Of a stretch of DNA of 59,808 bases, positions 43,362-52,790 are shown in pieces. Source of the stretch: Candidatus Gastranaerophilales bacterium. GTDB lineage: Bacteria > Cyanobacteriota > Vampirovibrionia > Gastranaerophilales > Gastranaerophilaceae. The stretch lies in NCBI GenBank assembly GCA_944323655.1, contig CALUTL010000012.1, positions 1 through 59,808 on the forward strand, read 5' to 3'. Made by a program: the position numbers and the translations under genes. The notes beneath the pieces are model-generated. The model ran no database searches. It was not told the origin of the DNA and saw only the letters and a program-made list of their open reading frames with translations. How positions within the stretch are numbered: position 1 is the first letter of the stretch; each line of letters starts with the position of its first letter.

Positions 43362-44690
43362 ATGAAAAAATCAACCGTTAATTATCCGTATCTGACAAAA
43401 GAAGTAGAAATTTATGAAAGAGAAAACGGACACAAAATTGTACTTGCTCATAAAGAAGGTGAACTTGTTAATATAAGTTCCTGGGTTAAGACAGGCTCAA
43501 TAAACGAAGATGACAGAATTAACGGAATTTCTCACTTTCTTGAACATTTGATGTTTAAAGGAACACATAAGCATAAAGCCGGTGAATTTGACAAAATATT
43601 AGAGGCAAAAGGCGCAATCGTTAACGCTGCCACTTGGAAAGATTATACTTTTTATTACGTAACACTTCCAAAAGGCGACAATAACGAAAACCTTAATCTT
43701 GCTCTTGAACTTCACGCCGATATGATGCTTGATCCTGTTTTACCGGAAGATGAAATCGGGCCGGCATTCGACTTAAATTCTAATGAAGTTAAAGACAAAC
43801 GTGAGCGCCACGTTGTAATTGAAGAAATAAGAATGCGCAAAGATCAGCCTTGGACAAAAGTTTATAATACTTGTAACTTCAATATGTACACAACTCATCC
43901 TTACAAGCGCGATGTAATCGGAACTCCACAAATTATCTCTCAGGTTACAAGAGATGATATTATGAATTATTATCAAACTTTCTATTCTCCGGAAAACATC
44001 ACAACCATTATAGTCGGAGATTTTGACAGTGAAGAAGTTTTGAAGAAAATTGAAAAAGAATTTGACTTTAAAGGCAGACCTAACGCACCTAAAAAAGAAA
44101 ATCCGATTGATAAGCCGACTAAAAAAACAAAATATTTTGAAGAAACAGGACAGGTTAACACTTCTTACGCAATTTTTGGCTGGTTAGGACCTAAAGCCTG
44201 TGATATTAAAACCTCAATCGAACTTGATTTAATCAGTATAATCCTTGGTGACAGCACCAGTTCCAGAATGTACCAAAACTTAATTGAAAAAAGAGATGAT
44301 GCTTTATTTAATATGGTAAATTCCGAACATTATCAGTTTAAAGACGGTGATAATTTCTTTATTCAGGCAAACTTTAAACCTGAGGGAAAAGAGCTTGCTC
44401 TTGATTTGATACAAGAAGAGCTTAAAAAGCTTACAGACAAAAGAATTACGGAAAAAGAGCTTAAAAAAGCTAAAATGAGAATAAAAACGCGTTTTGCATA
44501 TTCTGCCGAAACAGTTTCCGAAATCGGAGAAACAATCGGTTATTATATGACGGTTTGCGAAGATTTAAAACTTGTAGAGCAATATTTGGCAGACCTTGAC
44601 AGTGTGACGATTGATGATTTAAACAAAACAATTAAAAAATATCTTGATATTAACAATTGTGTTATTTCGGTTTTAATCCCCAAAAAATAG
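43362..44690 (+). CDS. M16 family zinc metalloprotease (processing-peptidase type)
   Basis: The 442-residue protein has the inverted zinc motif HFLEHLMFKGTHKH (HxxEH near residue 57) and the distal Glu in the NEVKDKRERHVVIEEIRM region near residue 150. Other conserved blocks are FYSPENITTIIVGDF and an Arg/Tyr substrate site. The N-terminus is soluble, with no signal peptide, so it would act in the cytoplasm. M16 enzymes degrade or trim small peptides. A strong ribosome site (aggaga) precedes the ATG. The UDG gene begins 26 bp after the stop, so co-transcription is likely. Confidence 0.93.
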   Translation: MKKSTVNYPYLTKEVEIYERENGHKIVLAHKEGELVNISSWVKTGSINEDDRINGISHFLEHLMFKGTHKHKAGEFDKILEAKGAIVNAATWKDYTFYYVTLPKGDNNENLNLALELHADMMLDPVLPEDEIGPAFDLNSNEVKDKRERHVVIEEIRMRKDQPWTKVYNTCNFNMYTTHPYKRDVIGTPQIISQVTRDDIMNYYQTFYSPENITTIIVGDFDSEEVLKKIEKEFDFKGRPNAPKKENPIDKPTKKTKYFEETGQVNTSYAIFGWLGPKACDIKTSIELDLISIILGDSTSSRMYQNLIEKRDDALFNMVNSEHYQFKDGDNFFIQANFKPEGKELALDLIQEELKKLTDKRITEKELKKAKMRIKTRFAYSAETVSEIGETIGYYMTVCEDLKLVEQYLADLDSVTIDDLNKTIKKYLDINNCVISVLIPKK

Positions 44691-44715
44691 CCGCCCAAAA
44701 CACAAAAGGACAGAG

Positions 44716-45315
44716 ATGACATTATTATCGGAAAAAGAACAAGCTGAACTTGAACAAACAAAATACAAATGTTTACACTGCACAAAATGTCCGCTTTCAA
44801 AGACCCGCACAAATGTCGTTTTTTCAGGCGGAGTTCCGAATCATAAAATGATGCTGATAGGTGAAGCCCCCGGTTTTTATGAAGATCAAAAGGGAGAACC
44901 TTTTGTAGGTAAAGCAGGACAACTGCTTGATAAAATTTTAGCTTCAGTCGGATTTTCAAGGAAGGAACATCTTTATATCTGTAATACCCTAAAATGCCGG
45001 CCGCCTGAAAACAGAGATCCTCTGCCCGAAGAAGAAACCGCTTGCAGAGAGTACTTAAATGCCCAGATTGAAATTCTAAAACCCAAAATAATTCTGCTCT
45101 GCGGAAGAATTGCAGCGCACGCTATGCTCGGCACAACACAAGGTATTACAAGAATTCGCGGCAAATGGTACGAAGGTCCGAATTTCTCTAAAATGATGCC
45201 GATTTATCATCCGTCTTACCTTCTAAGAAATGATTCCCGCGAAAAAGGCAGCCCAAAATGGCAAATGTGGCAGGATATTCAAGAAATTCGACGCGTATAT
45301 GATCAAATGGATTAA
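44716..45315 (+). CDS. Type-4 (Fe-S) uracil-DNA glycosylase
   Basis: The 199-residue protein is a family 4 UDG, removing uracil from DNA. It shows the N-terminal Cys pair CLHCTKCPLS near residue 18, the catalytic loop GEAPGFYEDQKGEPFVGKAG near residue 52, NTLKCRPPENRDPLPEE and a further Cys that complete the 4Fe-4S ligands, and HPSYLLRN near residue 170. It follows the M16 protease in one unit. Its 3' end overlaps convergent ilvB by 4 bp. Confidence 0.92.
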   Translation: MTLLSEKEQAELEQTKYKCLHCTKCPLSKTRTNVVFSGGVPNHKMMLIGEAPGFYEDQKGEPFVGKAGQLLDKILASVGFSRKEHLYICNTLKCRPPENRDPLPEEETACREYLNAQIEILKPKIILLCGRIAAHAMLGTTQGITRIRGKWYEGPNFSKMMPIYHPSYLLRNDSREKGSPKWQMWQDIQEIRRVYDQMD

Positions 45316-46925
45316 ACGATTTCACTTTCCGAAACAATAAAATCAATCAAATACGGTTCGTTTTCACTAAAAGCACGTTCTATCGAAGCAGGTATCTCGG
45401 AATAATTTTCAACCCTCTCCGAATTAATACCGTAACTTCCGGCAAGCAAAGCAAAATCAGGATTGCAAAGTGAAATCTCCGGATGCCTGCCGTCAAATAA
45501 TTTATCTTGAAGTTGACGGACAAGTCCTAATTCACCGTTATTAATAACAAAAATTTTAACAGGAATCCCGTAACGCTTACATACTGCAAGTTCCGACAAA
45601 CTCATTTGAAAAGATCCGTCTCCGGTAAAAAGCACCACTGGCTTTTTGCCCATAACAATTGAAGCCCCGATTGCAGCACCAAAACCAAATCCCATAGTTC
45701 CTAACCCCCCTGAGGTTAGTAATTGACCCGGAAAATCAAATTTGCAATATTTTATAACTGAAATTTGATGCTGCCCCACATCCGTCGCTATTACACAACC
45801 TTTAAGCATATCACCGACTGCACTTGCTATGGTTTTAGATGTAATTTTACAACTTTCATCTTCTTCAAAAAATCTCAAATTCTCGTCATATTCATAAACA
45901 AAATCACTTAAAGCCTCCAATCGGATTTTTGCAAGCAGCATATTTAAAAACATTTTTATATCGGCATTTACTGCCAAATCCGACGACAAATTCCTGATAA
46001 GTTCTTTTGAATTTATATCTACCTGTATTATTGTTTTGCTGTTCAAATTTTCAAGCTCTGAAGGCAAGATAACCCTATCATTAAATCTTGCACCCAGAAC
46101 CAAAAGTGTATCGGCATTTTTCAACAATCTGTTCGCTGTTTTGTGCCCGAAAACACCTATCATGCCTGCACATAAAGGATTTTCACCAGAAAAAGCACTC
46201 ACACCCATCATTGTCGTAACTACCGGAATATTTAAGTATTCCGACAATTTTTCCAATTCTCTTGACGCTTTTGAATGAGAAACCCCGCCGCCGCAAATAA
46301 TTAAAGGCGACTTTGCGTTCTTTAGAATTTCCACTGCTCTTATTACATCAATATCTGAAACAGTTTCAACTTTATCCGGCGGCAAGCCTAAATCTTTATA
46401 CTCTGTTTTCTGCGTAAAAATATCGGAAGGAATATCAATTACAACAGGACCTTTTTTACCGCTCATTGCTATCAGATATGCCTGTATTACCGTGCTTTCT
46501 AACTCTTCTACATCTGATATTTTAACTACATATTTAACACACGGCTTTACAATTTCAGGAAAATTAACCTCCTGAAAAGCGTCCTTTCCAGTAAGCGAAG
46601 ATTTTATATCCCCCGCTATTAAAAGCATAGGAAAACCGTCAAGATATGCATTTGCAAGTCCTGTTACCGTATTCAATGCACCCGGACCTGCTGTTACAAC
46701 TCCAACTCCGCATCTTTCGCTCACTCGAGAATAACCTTCGGCTGCATGAACTACACTTTGCTCACACTGCATTAAATAATGTTTTATTGATGAATGCTGA
46801 ATTTCATCATACAAATCTACTACCGAACTTCCCGGATAACCAAATACATCCTGAACCCCAAGTTTTTCAAAGGTCTTTATTAGAATTTGTGATGCGGTTA
46901 AAATTTTGTTTTCTGTTTTTTGCAT
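45312..46925 (-). CDS. ilvB: Acetolactate synthase large subunit-like TPP enzyme
   Basis: The 537-residue protein has an N-terminal TPP-binding domain (FGYPGSSVVDLYDEI, catalytic Glu in AEGYSRVSERCGV), a central domain and the C-terminal TPP site (GDGSFQMSLSELAVCKRYG with NNGELGLV). Acetolactate synthase makes acetolactate or acetohydroxybutyrate for valine, leucine and isoleucine. No ilvN regulatory subunit or ilvC is adjacent. The enzyme could instead be the catabolic (AlsS-like) form, which needs no regulatory subunit. The gene stands alone. Confidence 0.85.
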   Translation of the reverse strand: MQKTENKILTASQILIKTFEKLGVQDVFGYPGSSVVDLYDEIQHSSIKHYLMQCEQSVVHAAEGYSRVSERCGVGVVTAGPGALNTVTGLANAYLDGFPMLLIAGDIKSSLTGKDAFQEVNFPEIVKPCVKYVVKISDVEELESTVIQAYLIAMSGKKGPVVIDIPSDIFTQKTEYKDLGLPPDKVETVSDIDVIRAVEILKNAKSPLIICGGGVSHSKASRELEKLSEYLNIPVVTTMMGVSAFSGENPLCAGMIGVFGHKTANRLLKNADTLLVLGARFNDRVILPSELENLNSKTIIQVDINSKELIRNLSSDLAVNADIKMFLNMLLAKIRLEALSDFVYEYDENLRFFEEDESCKITSKTIASAVGDMLKGCVIATDVGQHQISVIKYCKFDFPGQLLTSGGLGTMGFGFGAAIGASIVMGKKPVVLFTGDGSFQMSLSELAVCKRYGIPVKIFVINNGELGLVRQLQDKLFDGRHPEISLCNPDFALLAGSYGINSERVENYSEIPASIERAFSENEPYLIDFIVSESEIV

Positions 46926-46978
46926 TTTTTATTTTCCTACGACGATTATAGCACACTTTTATTCCGTTTTCCACTAAT

Positions 46979-47008
46979 GAAAAAGAGAACCAGCTTTTAC
47001 TGATTCTC
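46979..47008 (-). terminator. Terminator after the secreted coiled-coil genes
   Basis: On the minus strand, GAGAATCAG/CTGGTTCTC (one G-U pair) is followed by TTTTTC. It lies 23 bp after the stop at 47031. Confidence 0.75.
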
Positions 47009-47030
47009 TTCTTCTTTTAATCAGTTCAAT

Positions 47031-47327
47031 TTAATCGAAAGTGAAGAGATCTTTCCATTGTTTTTTCTTCGTTTCTACTTTCTTTTTACGTTCTGCTTGT
47101 TTTTGTTCTGCTTTTTTCTTTGCTTCAGCTTGTTTCTGCTTTTGTTTTTGGATTTTCTCCTGACGCTTTTTCTCTTTTTCTGCTGCCTTTTGAGAAGCTG
47201 ATTTTTCCTTTTCAGTTATTTTTGAAGTCTTGCTGTTAATCCAATCTGAAATCGGTGTATCTGACGCATAAACCGCTGTTGAACTCAACATAATTAAAGC
47301 TAATAATGCTACGATTCCTTTTTTCAT
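47031..47327 (-). CDS. Secreted Lys/Gln-rich coiled-coil peptide
   Basis: The 98-residue precursor has a clear signal peptide (MKKGIVALLALIMLSSTAVYA, cleaved near residue 21), a short spacer (SDTPISDWINSKTSK), then a highly charged helix of Lys, Gln, Glu and Ala (KQKQKQAEAKKKAEQKQAER) ending WKDLFTFD. It is very basic. The C-terminal aromatic tail might anchor it. It lies 18 bp after the 226-residue coiled-coil gene, so the two are an operon of exported helical proteins. The function is unknown. A periplasmic spacer or cell-wall-binding peptide is possible. Confidence 0.75.
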   Translation of the reverse strand: MKKGIVALLALIMLSSTAVYASDTPISDWINSKTSKITEKEKSASQKAAEKEKKRQEKIQKQKQKQAEAKKKAEQKQAERKKKVETKKKQWKDLFTFD

Positions 47328-47345
47328 TTTTCCTTCCTTTCTTTC

Positions 47346-48026
47346 CTACTCGGAAATTAACTGATTAAATAACTGTTTTTTATTTTCTAGTTTTTGCTGT
47401 CTGCTTTTTGTTGCTTCCTGGCCTTTTTGTTTCGCATTTTCTATCGCTTTATCTATTTCGTCTAACTTTTTATTAAACTCTTGTTTTTGAGCTTCCTGTT
47501 CTTGTTGAAATGCTTCTATCTGCTTTGCCCTTTCTGCATCTTGCTGCTCTTTTTTAGTCTGAAGTTCTTCAAGCTTTTTTTCTATTAATTGATTTTGTTC
47601 TTCTTTTTTTTGGTCTATCGCTTTCTGACTTTCTTCTATTTTTTGCTTGATTGCTTCGCTCTGTTCTTCTTTTTGCTGCTGAAGCTGATTTAATTTAGTT
47701 TCTATTGCTTCACTTTGCTCCTGACGCTTTTCTTCTATGGATTTTTGGGCATCTTCTATTTTCTGCTGAATTTGTTCTTTTTGTTCTTCTTTTTGGGTTT
47801 GAATTTCTTCAAGTTGTTTACCTACTGCTTCGTTTCTTTCTTGATGCTGGTTTTCTATCTCTGCCTGAGCTTCATCCATTTCTTGATTTAGCTTTTGTTC
47901 CGTTTCCGTTATCCTTTTGGTATGCTGCTCTAAAAGCTGATCCATATATGTATCGTTTTCATCTGCCAATACACTTGTCCCTGCACACATAACCATAACC
48001 ATTGACAGGATTAAAAGTTTCTTCAT
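47346..48026 (-). CDS. Secreted coiled-coil protein with three roughly 40-residue repeats
   Basis: The 226-residue precursor starts with a signal peptide (MKKLLILSMVMVMCAGTSVLA). I chose ATG 48026 over 48032 because the aaggag site is 9 nt upstream of the former and only 3 nt from the latter. The mature part is almost wholly Glu, Gln, Lys and Ala in one continuous coiled coil. From about residue 71 it holds three tandem repeats of about 40 residues with the pattern LxxLQxxKEEQ...QKIE..QKxI..K (second copy begins LNQLQQQKEEQS). It has a strong ribosome site. The basic 98-residue partner follows; an envelope spacer role is only inferred. Confidence 0.78.
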   Translation of the reverse strand: MKKLLILSMVMVMCAGTSVLADENDTYMDQLLEQHTKRITETEQKLNQEMDEAQAEIENQHQERNEAVGKQLEEIQTQKEEQKEQIQQKIEDAQKSIEEKRQEQSEAIETKLNQLQQQKEEQSEAIKQKIEESQKAIDQKKEEQNQLIEKKLEELQTKKEQQDAERAKQIEAFQQEQEAQKQEFNKKLDEIDKAIENAKQKGQEATKSRQQKLENKKQLFNQLISE

Positions 48027-48060
48027 AAACATATTCTCCTTTCGCTATTTCAACATTATA

Positions 48061-48762
48061 CTAAATTGAATCATATTTCGCAATAATTTTTTCAATTCCA
48101 GACTTTGCAATACTAAATATATTCATCAACATATATTCAGGATAAGGATCACCTTCTGCTGTTGTCTGAAATTCTATTATTTTTCCGCTCTTTGTCAGAA
48201 CTACATTTGAGTCAACTTGAGCATGAGAATCTTCTTCATATTCTAAATCAAGTAACAATTCGCCATTCACAATTCCCGCTGAAATTGCAGCAACAGGCTC
48301 AATTATCGGATTTTCTTTTATCGTTCCGTCTTGCAAAAGCTTTTCTACTGCATCTTTAAGTGCTAAATACCCCCCGCAAATACTTGCCGTTCTTGTGCCT
48401 CCGTCTGCCTGAATTACATCGGCATCTATCGTTATGGTTAAATCAGGTATCTTTTCTAAGTCAATACATGCTCTTAAGCTTCTACCGATTAGCCTTTGAA
48501 TCTCCTGTGTACGACCGGATATTTTCATTCTTTCTCTCTGGCATCTTGTATTGGTTGATGCGGGAAGCAAAGAATATTCCGCCGTAAGCCACCCTCTTTG
48601 CTCCTCTTTATCCATCCATTTGGGTTTGCCCTGTTCTACTGATGCCGTTACTATAACCTTTGTATCACCAAATTCAGTTAACACACTTCCCATTGCATGT
48701 TTGGTATAGTTTCTAGTAAATTTAATCTCTCTTAATTCGTTATTTTTTCTGCTTGTTCTCAT
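48061..48762 (-). CDS. rph: Ribonuclease PH
   Basis: RNase PH is a phosphorolytic 3'-exonuclease that trims tRNA and rRNA ends. The 233-residue protein has the PH-fold core: FGDTKVIVTASVEQG, LLPASTNTRCQRE, IQRLIGRSLRACIDLEKIP and the active-site region TITIDADVIQADGGTRTAS. The length is normal for the family. It has a ribosome site (gagga) before the ATG. The Zn-ribbon gene lies 9 bp upstream, so the pair is probably co-transcribed from the 49004 gene direction. Confidence 0.95.
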   Translation of the reverse strand: MRTSRKNNELREIKFTRNYTKHAMGSVLTEFGDTKVIVTASVEQGKPKWMDKEEQRGWLTAEYSLLPASTNTRCQRERMKISGRTQEIQRLIGRSLRACIDLEKIPDLTITIDADVIQADGGTRTASICGGYLALKDAVEKLLQDGTIKENPIIEPVAAISAGIVNGELLLDLEYEEDSHAQVDSNVVLTKSGKIIEFQTTAEGDPYPEYMLMNIFSIAKSGIEKIIAKYDSI

Positions 48763-48771
48763 TTTTTATCC

Positions 48772-48987
48772 TCACTCATAATCCCACATATATATCTGAC
48801 CGCAATAACGGCATACAGCATGTTCGTTCATAAACCTTAAATCAGGTATAAATGTGTATCCGTCTACCGATATTTCTATTTCACCCTTTTCATTGTATTT
48901 TTGCGCAAACCGTCTTTCACCTTTATAATCCGGCGAAAACATCAATTCAAATTTATCAATTGATTTACAGTTTTTGCATATAAACAT
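48772..48987 (-). CDS. Small zinc-ribbon-like protein, 71 residues
   Basis: The protein has two Cys pairs, CKNC near residue 4 and CRYCGQIYMWDYE near the C-terminus, spaced like a zinc ribbon, with a beta-rich centre (KGEIEISVDGYTFIPDLRF). It sits between rph (9 bp) and a membrane protein gene (16 bp upstream) on the same strand. It may bind zinc and nucleic acid or protein. The partner is unknown. Confidence 0.7.
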   Translation of the reverse strand: MFICKNCKSIDKFELMFSPDYKGERRFAQKYNEKGEIEISVDGYTFIPDLRFMNEHAVCRYCGQIYMWDYE

Positions 48988-49003
48988 TTAATTTTTAACC
49001 TTT

Positions 49004-49975
49004 TTATTCGTCTTTTTCTTTAGCCCGTTTTATAATTTCCGGATCCAATTTCTTTGAAGTTTTATGCGAAACTTTTGACGGAACTCCGTCTTTTTCTCCC
49101 AAAACTTTATACCACAATGTCCAGACTATACTCCTTAAAGGTAAAGTAAACCCGACTACCAAAAAGAAAATAATCTGCTGTACAATCGACTTTGAAATAT
49201 CAAGCGGTGTAATTTGAACAGAACCGCCCATTGCTAATATTGAATTTATACTGTCTAAAGGTATTGTAGAAGCCCACCCCTCTAAAATTCCATAAAAGAA
49301 ATCGGAAATTTTTAAGGCATCAAAAATTACAGAAACTCCAATCTCTAAAAAATAATACGTTACTGCAAATAAAACTACCATTATCGCAAGAGTTCTTGCA
49401 AAATTTCCTTTTATTAGCATTAAACTTCTTTTAAAACATCCGGATGGCGAAACGTCCTCTTCAAATGTAAAAACTTGAAATATTAAAACAAAATAAACAA
49501 AAAATATCAGCCCGATTACCCAGAAAAACGGGATTACCGAAACAAGAGAGAACAAGCTGAACAAAAGCCATATCCCGATAAAACTTGCCGCCCTTCTTGT
49601 CACAACAGCGTTATATGCAGGAAAATCATAAATTTTTCCGGTCGACATCGCAGCCTCAGTCATTGAATTCAACGCCCCGTAAGCTACCAAATAATCCCAA
49701 AATGCTTTCATCCACAAGATTAACCCCGGAAGCGTGATTAGCATTAAACATACCATTACTGTTCCAAAGCTGTCCAGTGCCGGAATTTCTCTTGCTAAAT
49801 AATCCAAGTTTTGACTGAAAAGCCAGCTTGTTCCAAACACCCAAAATAACCCTGCAAACTGCCCCAGCACCGGGAATAACATATATTGCGAATACTTTTT
49901 AAAATGCACACAATACAGTTTAATTCCTTCTCCTAAAACTCCCCAGATACTGTCACTCAACTTATTTTTCGCCAT
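49004..49975 (-). CDS. Polytopic membrane protein of unknown function
   Basis: The 323-residue protein has about six transmembrane helices (for example YMLFPVLGQFAGLFWVFGTSW, IGIWLLFSLFSLVSVIPFFW and IIFFLVVGFTLPLRSIVW) and a charged C-terminal tail. The cytoplasmic segment FEEDVSPSGCFKRSLMLIKGNFART resembles membrane-domain (DUF4013/GlpQ-like) proteins. I set the start at ATG 49975, just after the ribosome site AAAGGAG (5-nt spacing); an upstream in-frame extension overlaps the divergent gene. It has no recognised active-site residues. A similar-sized membrane protein is at 51880. Confidence 0.75.
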   Translation of the reverse strand: MAKNKLSDSIWGVLGEGIKLYCVHFKKYSQYMLFPVLGQFAGLFWVFGTSWLFSQNLDYLAREIPALDSFGTVMVCLMLITLPGLILWMKAFWDYLVAYGALNSMTEAAMSTGKIYDFPAYNAVVTRRAASFIGIWLLFSLFSLVSVIPFFWVIGLIFFVYFVLIFQVFTFEEDVSPSGCFKRSLMLIKGNFARTLAIMVVLFAVTYYFLEIGVSVIFDALKISDFFYGILEGWASTIPLDSINSILAMGGSVQITPLDISKSIVQQIIFFLVVGFTLPLRSIVWTLWYKVLGEKDGVPSKVSHKTSKKLDPEIIKRAKEKDE

Positions 49976-50027
49976 ACACACTCCTTTGTTGTATAATAAT
50001 CTTATTACAAATATATTTACAAAAACA

Positions 50028-50669
50028 ATGGAAAATTTCAAAGATTTAATTAAAAATTTAACCGAAGAAGATTTCAATAAAAATCGTGTTAACCTTCACA
50101 TTCACTCAACTTTCTCTGACGGGAAAGGTGATTTTTCAAAACTGGTCGAAGAAGCTGAAAACCTTGGGTTTAAATACATTTCAATTACCGACCACAATAC
50201 AATGAATGGTTACGATAAATCTCCAAAAGCATCTTCACCGATTTTAATTCCGGGAGCAGAATTTGATGTCTGGTGCGGGTATGTGTTTATGCATCTTCTC
50301 TCATACGGAGCGGACAGAAATCACCCTGAATTTAAGACGTTTTTTTCGCCCGACTCAAATAAAGAATCTGAGATTGCAAGACTTTTTTCAAAAAGAAATC
50401 TAAAAAAATTAATCAACAGTATTCATAAGGCAGGCGGAATCGCCGTTCTTGCACATCCTGCTTGCTGCTGGTGTCTGTCGCCTGAAAGATTTGTAAAAAA
50501 ACTTGTGAATCTCGGGCTTGACGGTATCGAAATTTACTACCCTTACCCAAGACTTAGAGGTATTTTGAAATTCCACAATGAAGATGCCTTCAAAAAAGCT
50601 GCCGATAAATACAATCTTATTAAAACCGGCGGAACAGACTGCCACGAAGTTTCACTTAAACTCAATTAA
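50028..50669 (+). CDS. PHP-domain metal-dependent phosphoesterase
   Basis: The 213-residue protein has the PHP metal motifs: [13 protein letters not shown] near residue 24, ITDHNTMNG near residue 56, the HP pair in VLAHPAC near residue 143, and GTDCH at the C-terminus. Such stand-alone PHP proteins are phosphatases or 3'-5' exonucleases acting on nucleotides. I chose ATG 50028; an upstream TTG would add only an unlikely 14 residues. No ribosome site is obvious. It converges with prfB and overlaps it by 4 bp at the 3' ends. Confidence 0.85.
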   Translation: MENFKDLIKNLTEEDFNKNRVNLHIHSTFSDGKGDFSKLVEEAENLGFKYISITDHNTMNGYDKSPKASSPILIPGAEFDVWCGYVFMHLLSYGADRNHPEFKTFFSPDSNKESEIARLFSKRNLKKLINSIHKAGGIAVLAHPACCWCLSPERFVKKLVNLGLDGIEIYYPYPRLRGILKFHNEDAFKKAADKYNLIKTGGTDCHEVSLKLN

Positions 50670-51767
50670 GCTTTGTTTGAAGAAGCTTGACTTTTCAGGT
50701 AACTGTCTACAAAAACATCAATATCTCCGTCCATTACGGCATCAACATTACCTACTTCACAGCCGGTTCTGTGATCTTTTACCATTTTATAAGGATGAAA
50801 TACATACGAACGAATTTGAGAGCCAAAGTTTATATCAACATTTTCACCCTTTAATTCCGCAAGCTTTTTCTCATGCTCCGCCTGTCTTATCGCCAGAAGT
50901 TTTGATGCCAAAATCTGCATTGCATTTTCTTTATTCTGCAACTGTGAGCGCTCCTGCTGACATTTTACGACTATTCCTGTGGGTTTATGCAAAATTCTTA
51001 CCGCTGTTTCTACTTTATTAACATTCTGCCCGCCGGCGCCTCCTGAACGCATCGTATCTATTTCTAACTCCTCCGGCGGAATATTTATCGTTTTTTCAAA
51101 ATCTTCTATTATCGGAGAAACTTCTAACGATGCAAAACTTGTCTGACGCTTCCCGTTTGCATTAAACGGAGAAATCCTCACTAAGCGGTGTACTCCTTTT
51201 TCAGCTTTTGCATAACCGAAAGCGTATTTCCCTGAAATTTTTATTGTGGCTGACTTTATTCCGGCTTCTTCACCATCTAATTTATCCCAAAGTTCTACCT
51301 TCCACCCGCGATTCTCTGCCCAGCGAATATACATCCTCAAAAGCATACTCGCCCAATCCTGTGCATCAGTTCCGCCGGCTCCTGCGTTTATCGTTAATAT
51401 CGCATCTGCCTCATCATACTCACCGCTTAACATTAAACGAATTTCAAAACTGTCAATCTCTTTTTCTAATTTCTTTATACTTTCAAAACTCTCAGCAATA
51501 AGCTCCACATCTCCAACTTCAAGCGAAACTTCCGCATCTTCTATTACCCCTTGCCAAGAAGAAAGCCGCTCTAAATTTTCTTTTACTTCCCTTATCCTTG
51601 CCCCTAATTTTGAAACTTGAACCTTATCTGACCAAATATCAGGACGCTGCATATCTGCCTCTAATACGGATAACTCTTTATCTAAACCGCACGGGTCAAA
51701 GACACTCCTTTATCTTTTCATATCGGGGCTTCAATATTGTAATTATCTGCTTTAATTCTGTTTCCAT
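50666..51767 (-). CDS. prfB: Peptide chain release factor 2, with programmed +1 frameshift
   Basis: RF2 terminates translation at UGA and UAA. The gene begins at ATG 51767 ([18 protein letters not shown]...), reaches CTT TGA C at 51701-51695 and continues in the +1 frame as [20 protein letters not shown]. The joined product is 366 residues, close to E. coli RF2 (365). The main frame has the SPF-like stop recognition motif ([11 protein letters not shown]) and GGQ ([13 protein letters not shown]). The upstream AAGGAG three bases before CTT matches the known frameshift stimulator. An annotator using the main frame alone would miss the first 38 residues or so. Confidence 0.95.
51695..51710 (-). 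promoter_or_regulatory. prfB programmed frameshift site
   Basis: AAGGAG-TGT-CTTTGAC, read on the minus strand. The internal Shine-Dalgarno, slippery CTT and UGA stop have the classic autoregulatory geometry of E. coli prfB. Confidence 0.93.
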
Positions 51768-51879
51768 AACCCGAATAATAGCACAAAAAACATACTTTAA
51801 ACAGAGTATGAAAAATTTATATAAAATTGATACAATTTCTTGTGGTTATTTTGTTAGCTTATGCCTGAAAGGAGGTTTT

Positions 51880-52734
51880 ATGTCAGGCGGAATTATTGAA
51901 GGAATTAAGAAATGCTATACAGGTAATAATGTTATAACAAAGCATATTTTCTTGTTTATTATTTCTCTTTTAGTTTCTATTCCAAGTGTTATAGCAGCTA
52001 TGAATACTAATGGAAATGACAGCGAACTCTATCGCTATATATACGTTCAGTATCCGTTACTTGGAATTGTATCTTTTATCGGAAGCGTTATGCTGGGTTT
52101 ATACATGATACACTTTCTGCGTAATACGCTTAAATTTTGTATTTGGAAAGATAAACAAACTGACAAAGAAAAAATTAACGCCCTGCAAATTATGCCGGAA
52201 ATCGATAAATATCTGTTTTTTAAATTTGGAAATATTATAATATATTGGGTTATTTGGCTTGTAATGCTTATTGCTATTGTTATTTGCACCGCTATTCTTT
52301 GTATTATTCCGAATGGCGGCTTTATTGCTATTCCACTATTTTTGATTTTCATTTTGGCTTTCGCTCTGGCTATGCCGTTAATTCTTTGCGGATTCGTCAA
52401 AGACTTCTCTATCAAACAAAATATTAACCCTTTATTGATTTTTAAATATTTGGCTAAAACTCTTTTACCAATTACAATACTTGATTTAAAATTCTTCGGT
52501 ATTTCTATCTTATTCGGAATATTAGGATTTATCGTAATCGGTATTGCGACAGCAATTATTATAATCTGCGGAATTTTAAAACCTGAAACAATTGCTAATA
52601 ATCCGGTGTATCTGACCGCTTTTTGCACGCTGTATGTTTATATATCAATTATCTTAAGCCTTGGTTATTATTATGGCGTTGGACATATATACTACAATAA
52701 AATTGAAAAACAGAATAATACGCAAACAGTTTAA
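51880..52734 (+). CDS. Polytopic membrane protein (DUF4013-like)
   Basis: The 284-residue protein has about six hydrophobic helices (HIFLFIISLLVSIPSVIAAM; LGIVSFIGSVMLGLYMIHFL; IIYWVIWLVMLIAIVICTAI; IPLFLIFILAFALAMPLIL; ILFGILGFIVIGIATAI). Residues 1-12 and the MP(E/L)IDKY segment recall DUF4013 proteins, whose role is unknown. ATG 51880 is chosen over the longer open frame because GGAGG lies 5-9 nt before it. It ends in a terminator shared with the convergent 5'-nucleotidase gene. Confidence 0.75.
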   Translation: MSGGIIEGIKKCYTGNNVITKHIFLFIISLLVSIPSVIAAMNTNGNDSELYRYIYVQYPLLGIVSFIGSVMLGLYMIHFLRNTLKFCIWKDKQTDKEKINALQIMPEIDKYLFFKFGNIIIYWVIWLVMLIAIVICTAILCIIPNGGFIAIPLFLIFILAFALAMPLILCGFVKDFSIKQNINPLLIFKYLAKTLLPITILDLKFFGISILFGILGFIVIGIATAIIIICGILKPETIANNPVYLTAFCTLYVYISIILSLGYYYGVGHIYYNKIEKQNNTQTV

Positions 52735-52755
52735 CTAAAATATTTTTCAAATTTT

Positions 52756-52790
52756 AAAACGGCTTCTTTAATTAAGAGGCCGTTTTATTT
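52756..52790. terminator. Bidirectional terminator
   Basis: AAAACGGCTTCTT/AAGAGGCCGTTTT (with G-U) and flanking T/A runs lie between the genes ending at 52734 and 52772. Confidence 0.8.

Noticed and set aside
51598-51879. N-terminal extension of the 51880 membrane protein
   Set aside because: The open frame extends across the divergent prfB start, has no ribosome site, and ATG 51880 is preceded by a strong GGAGG.
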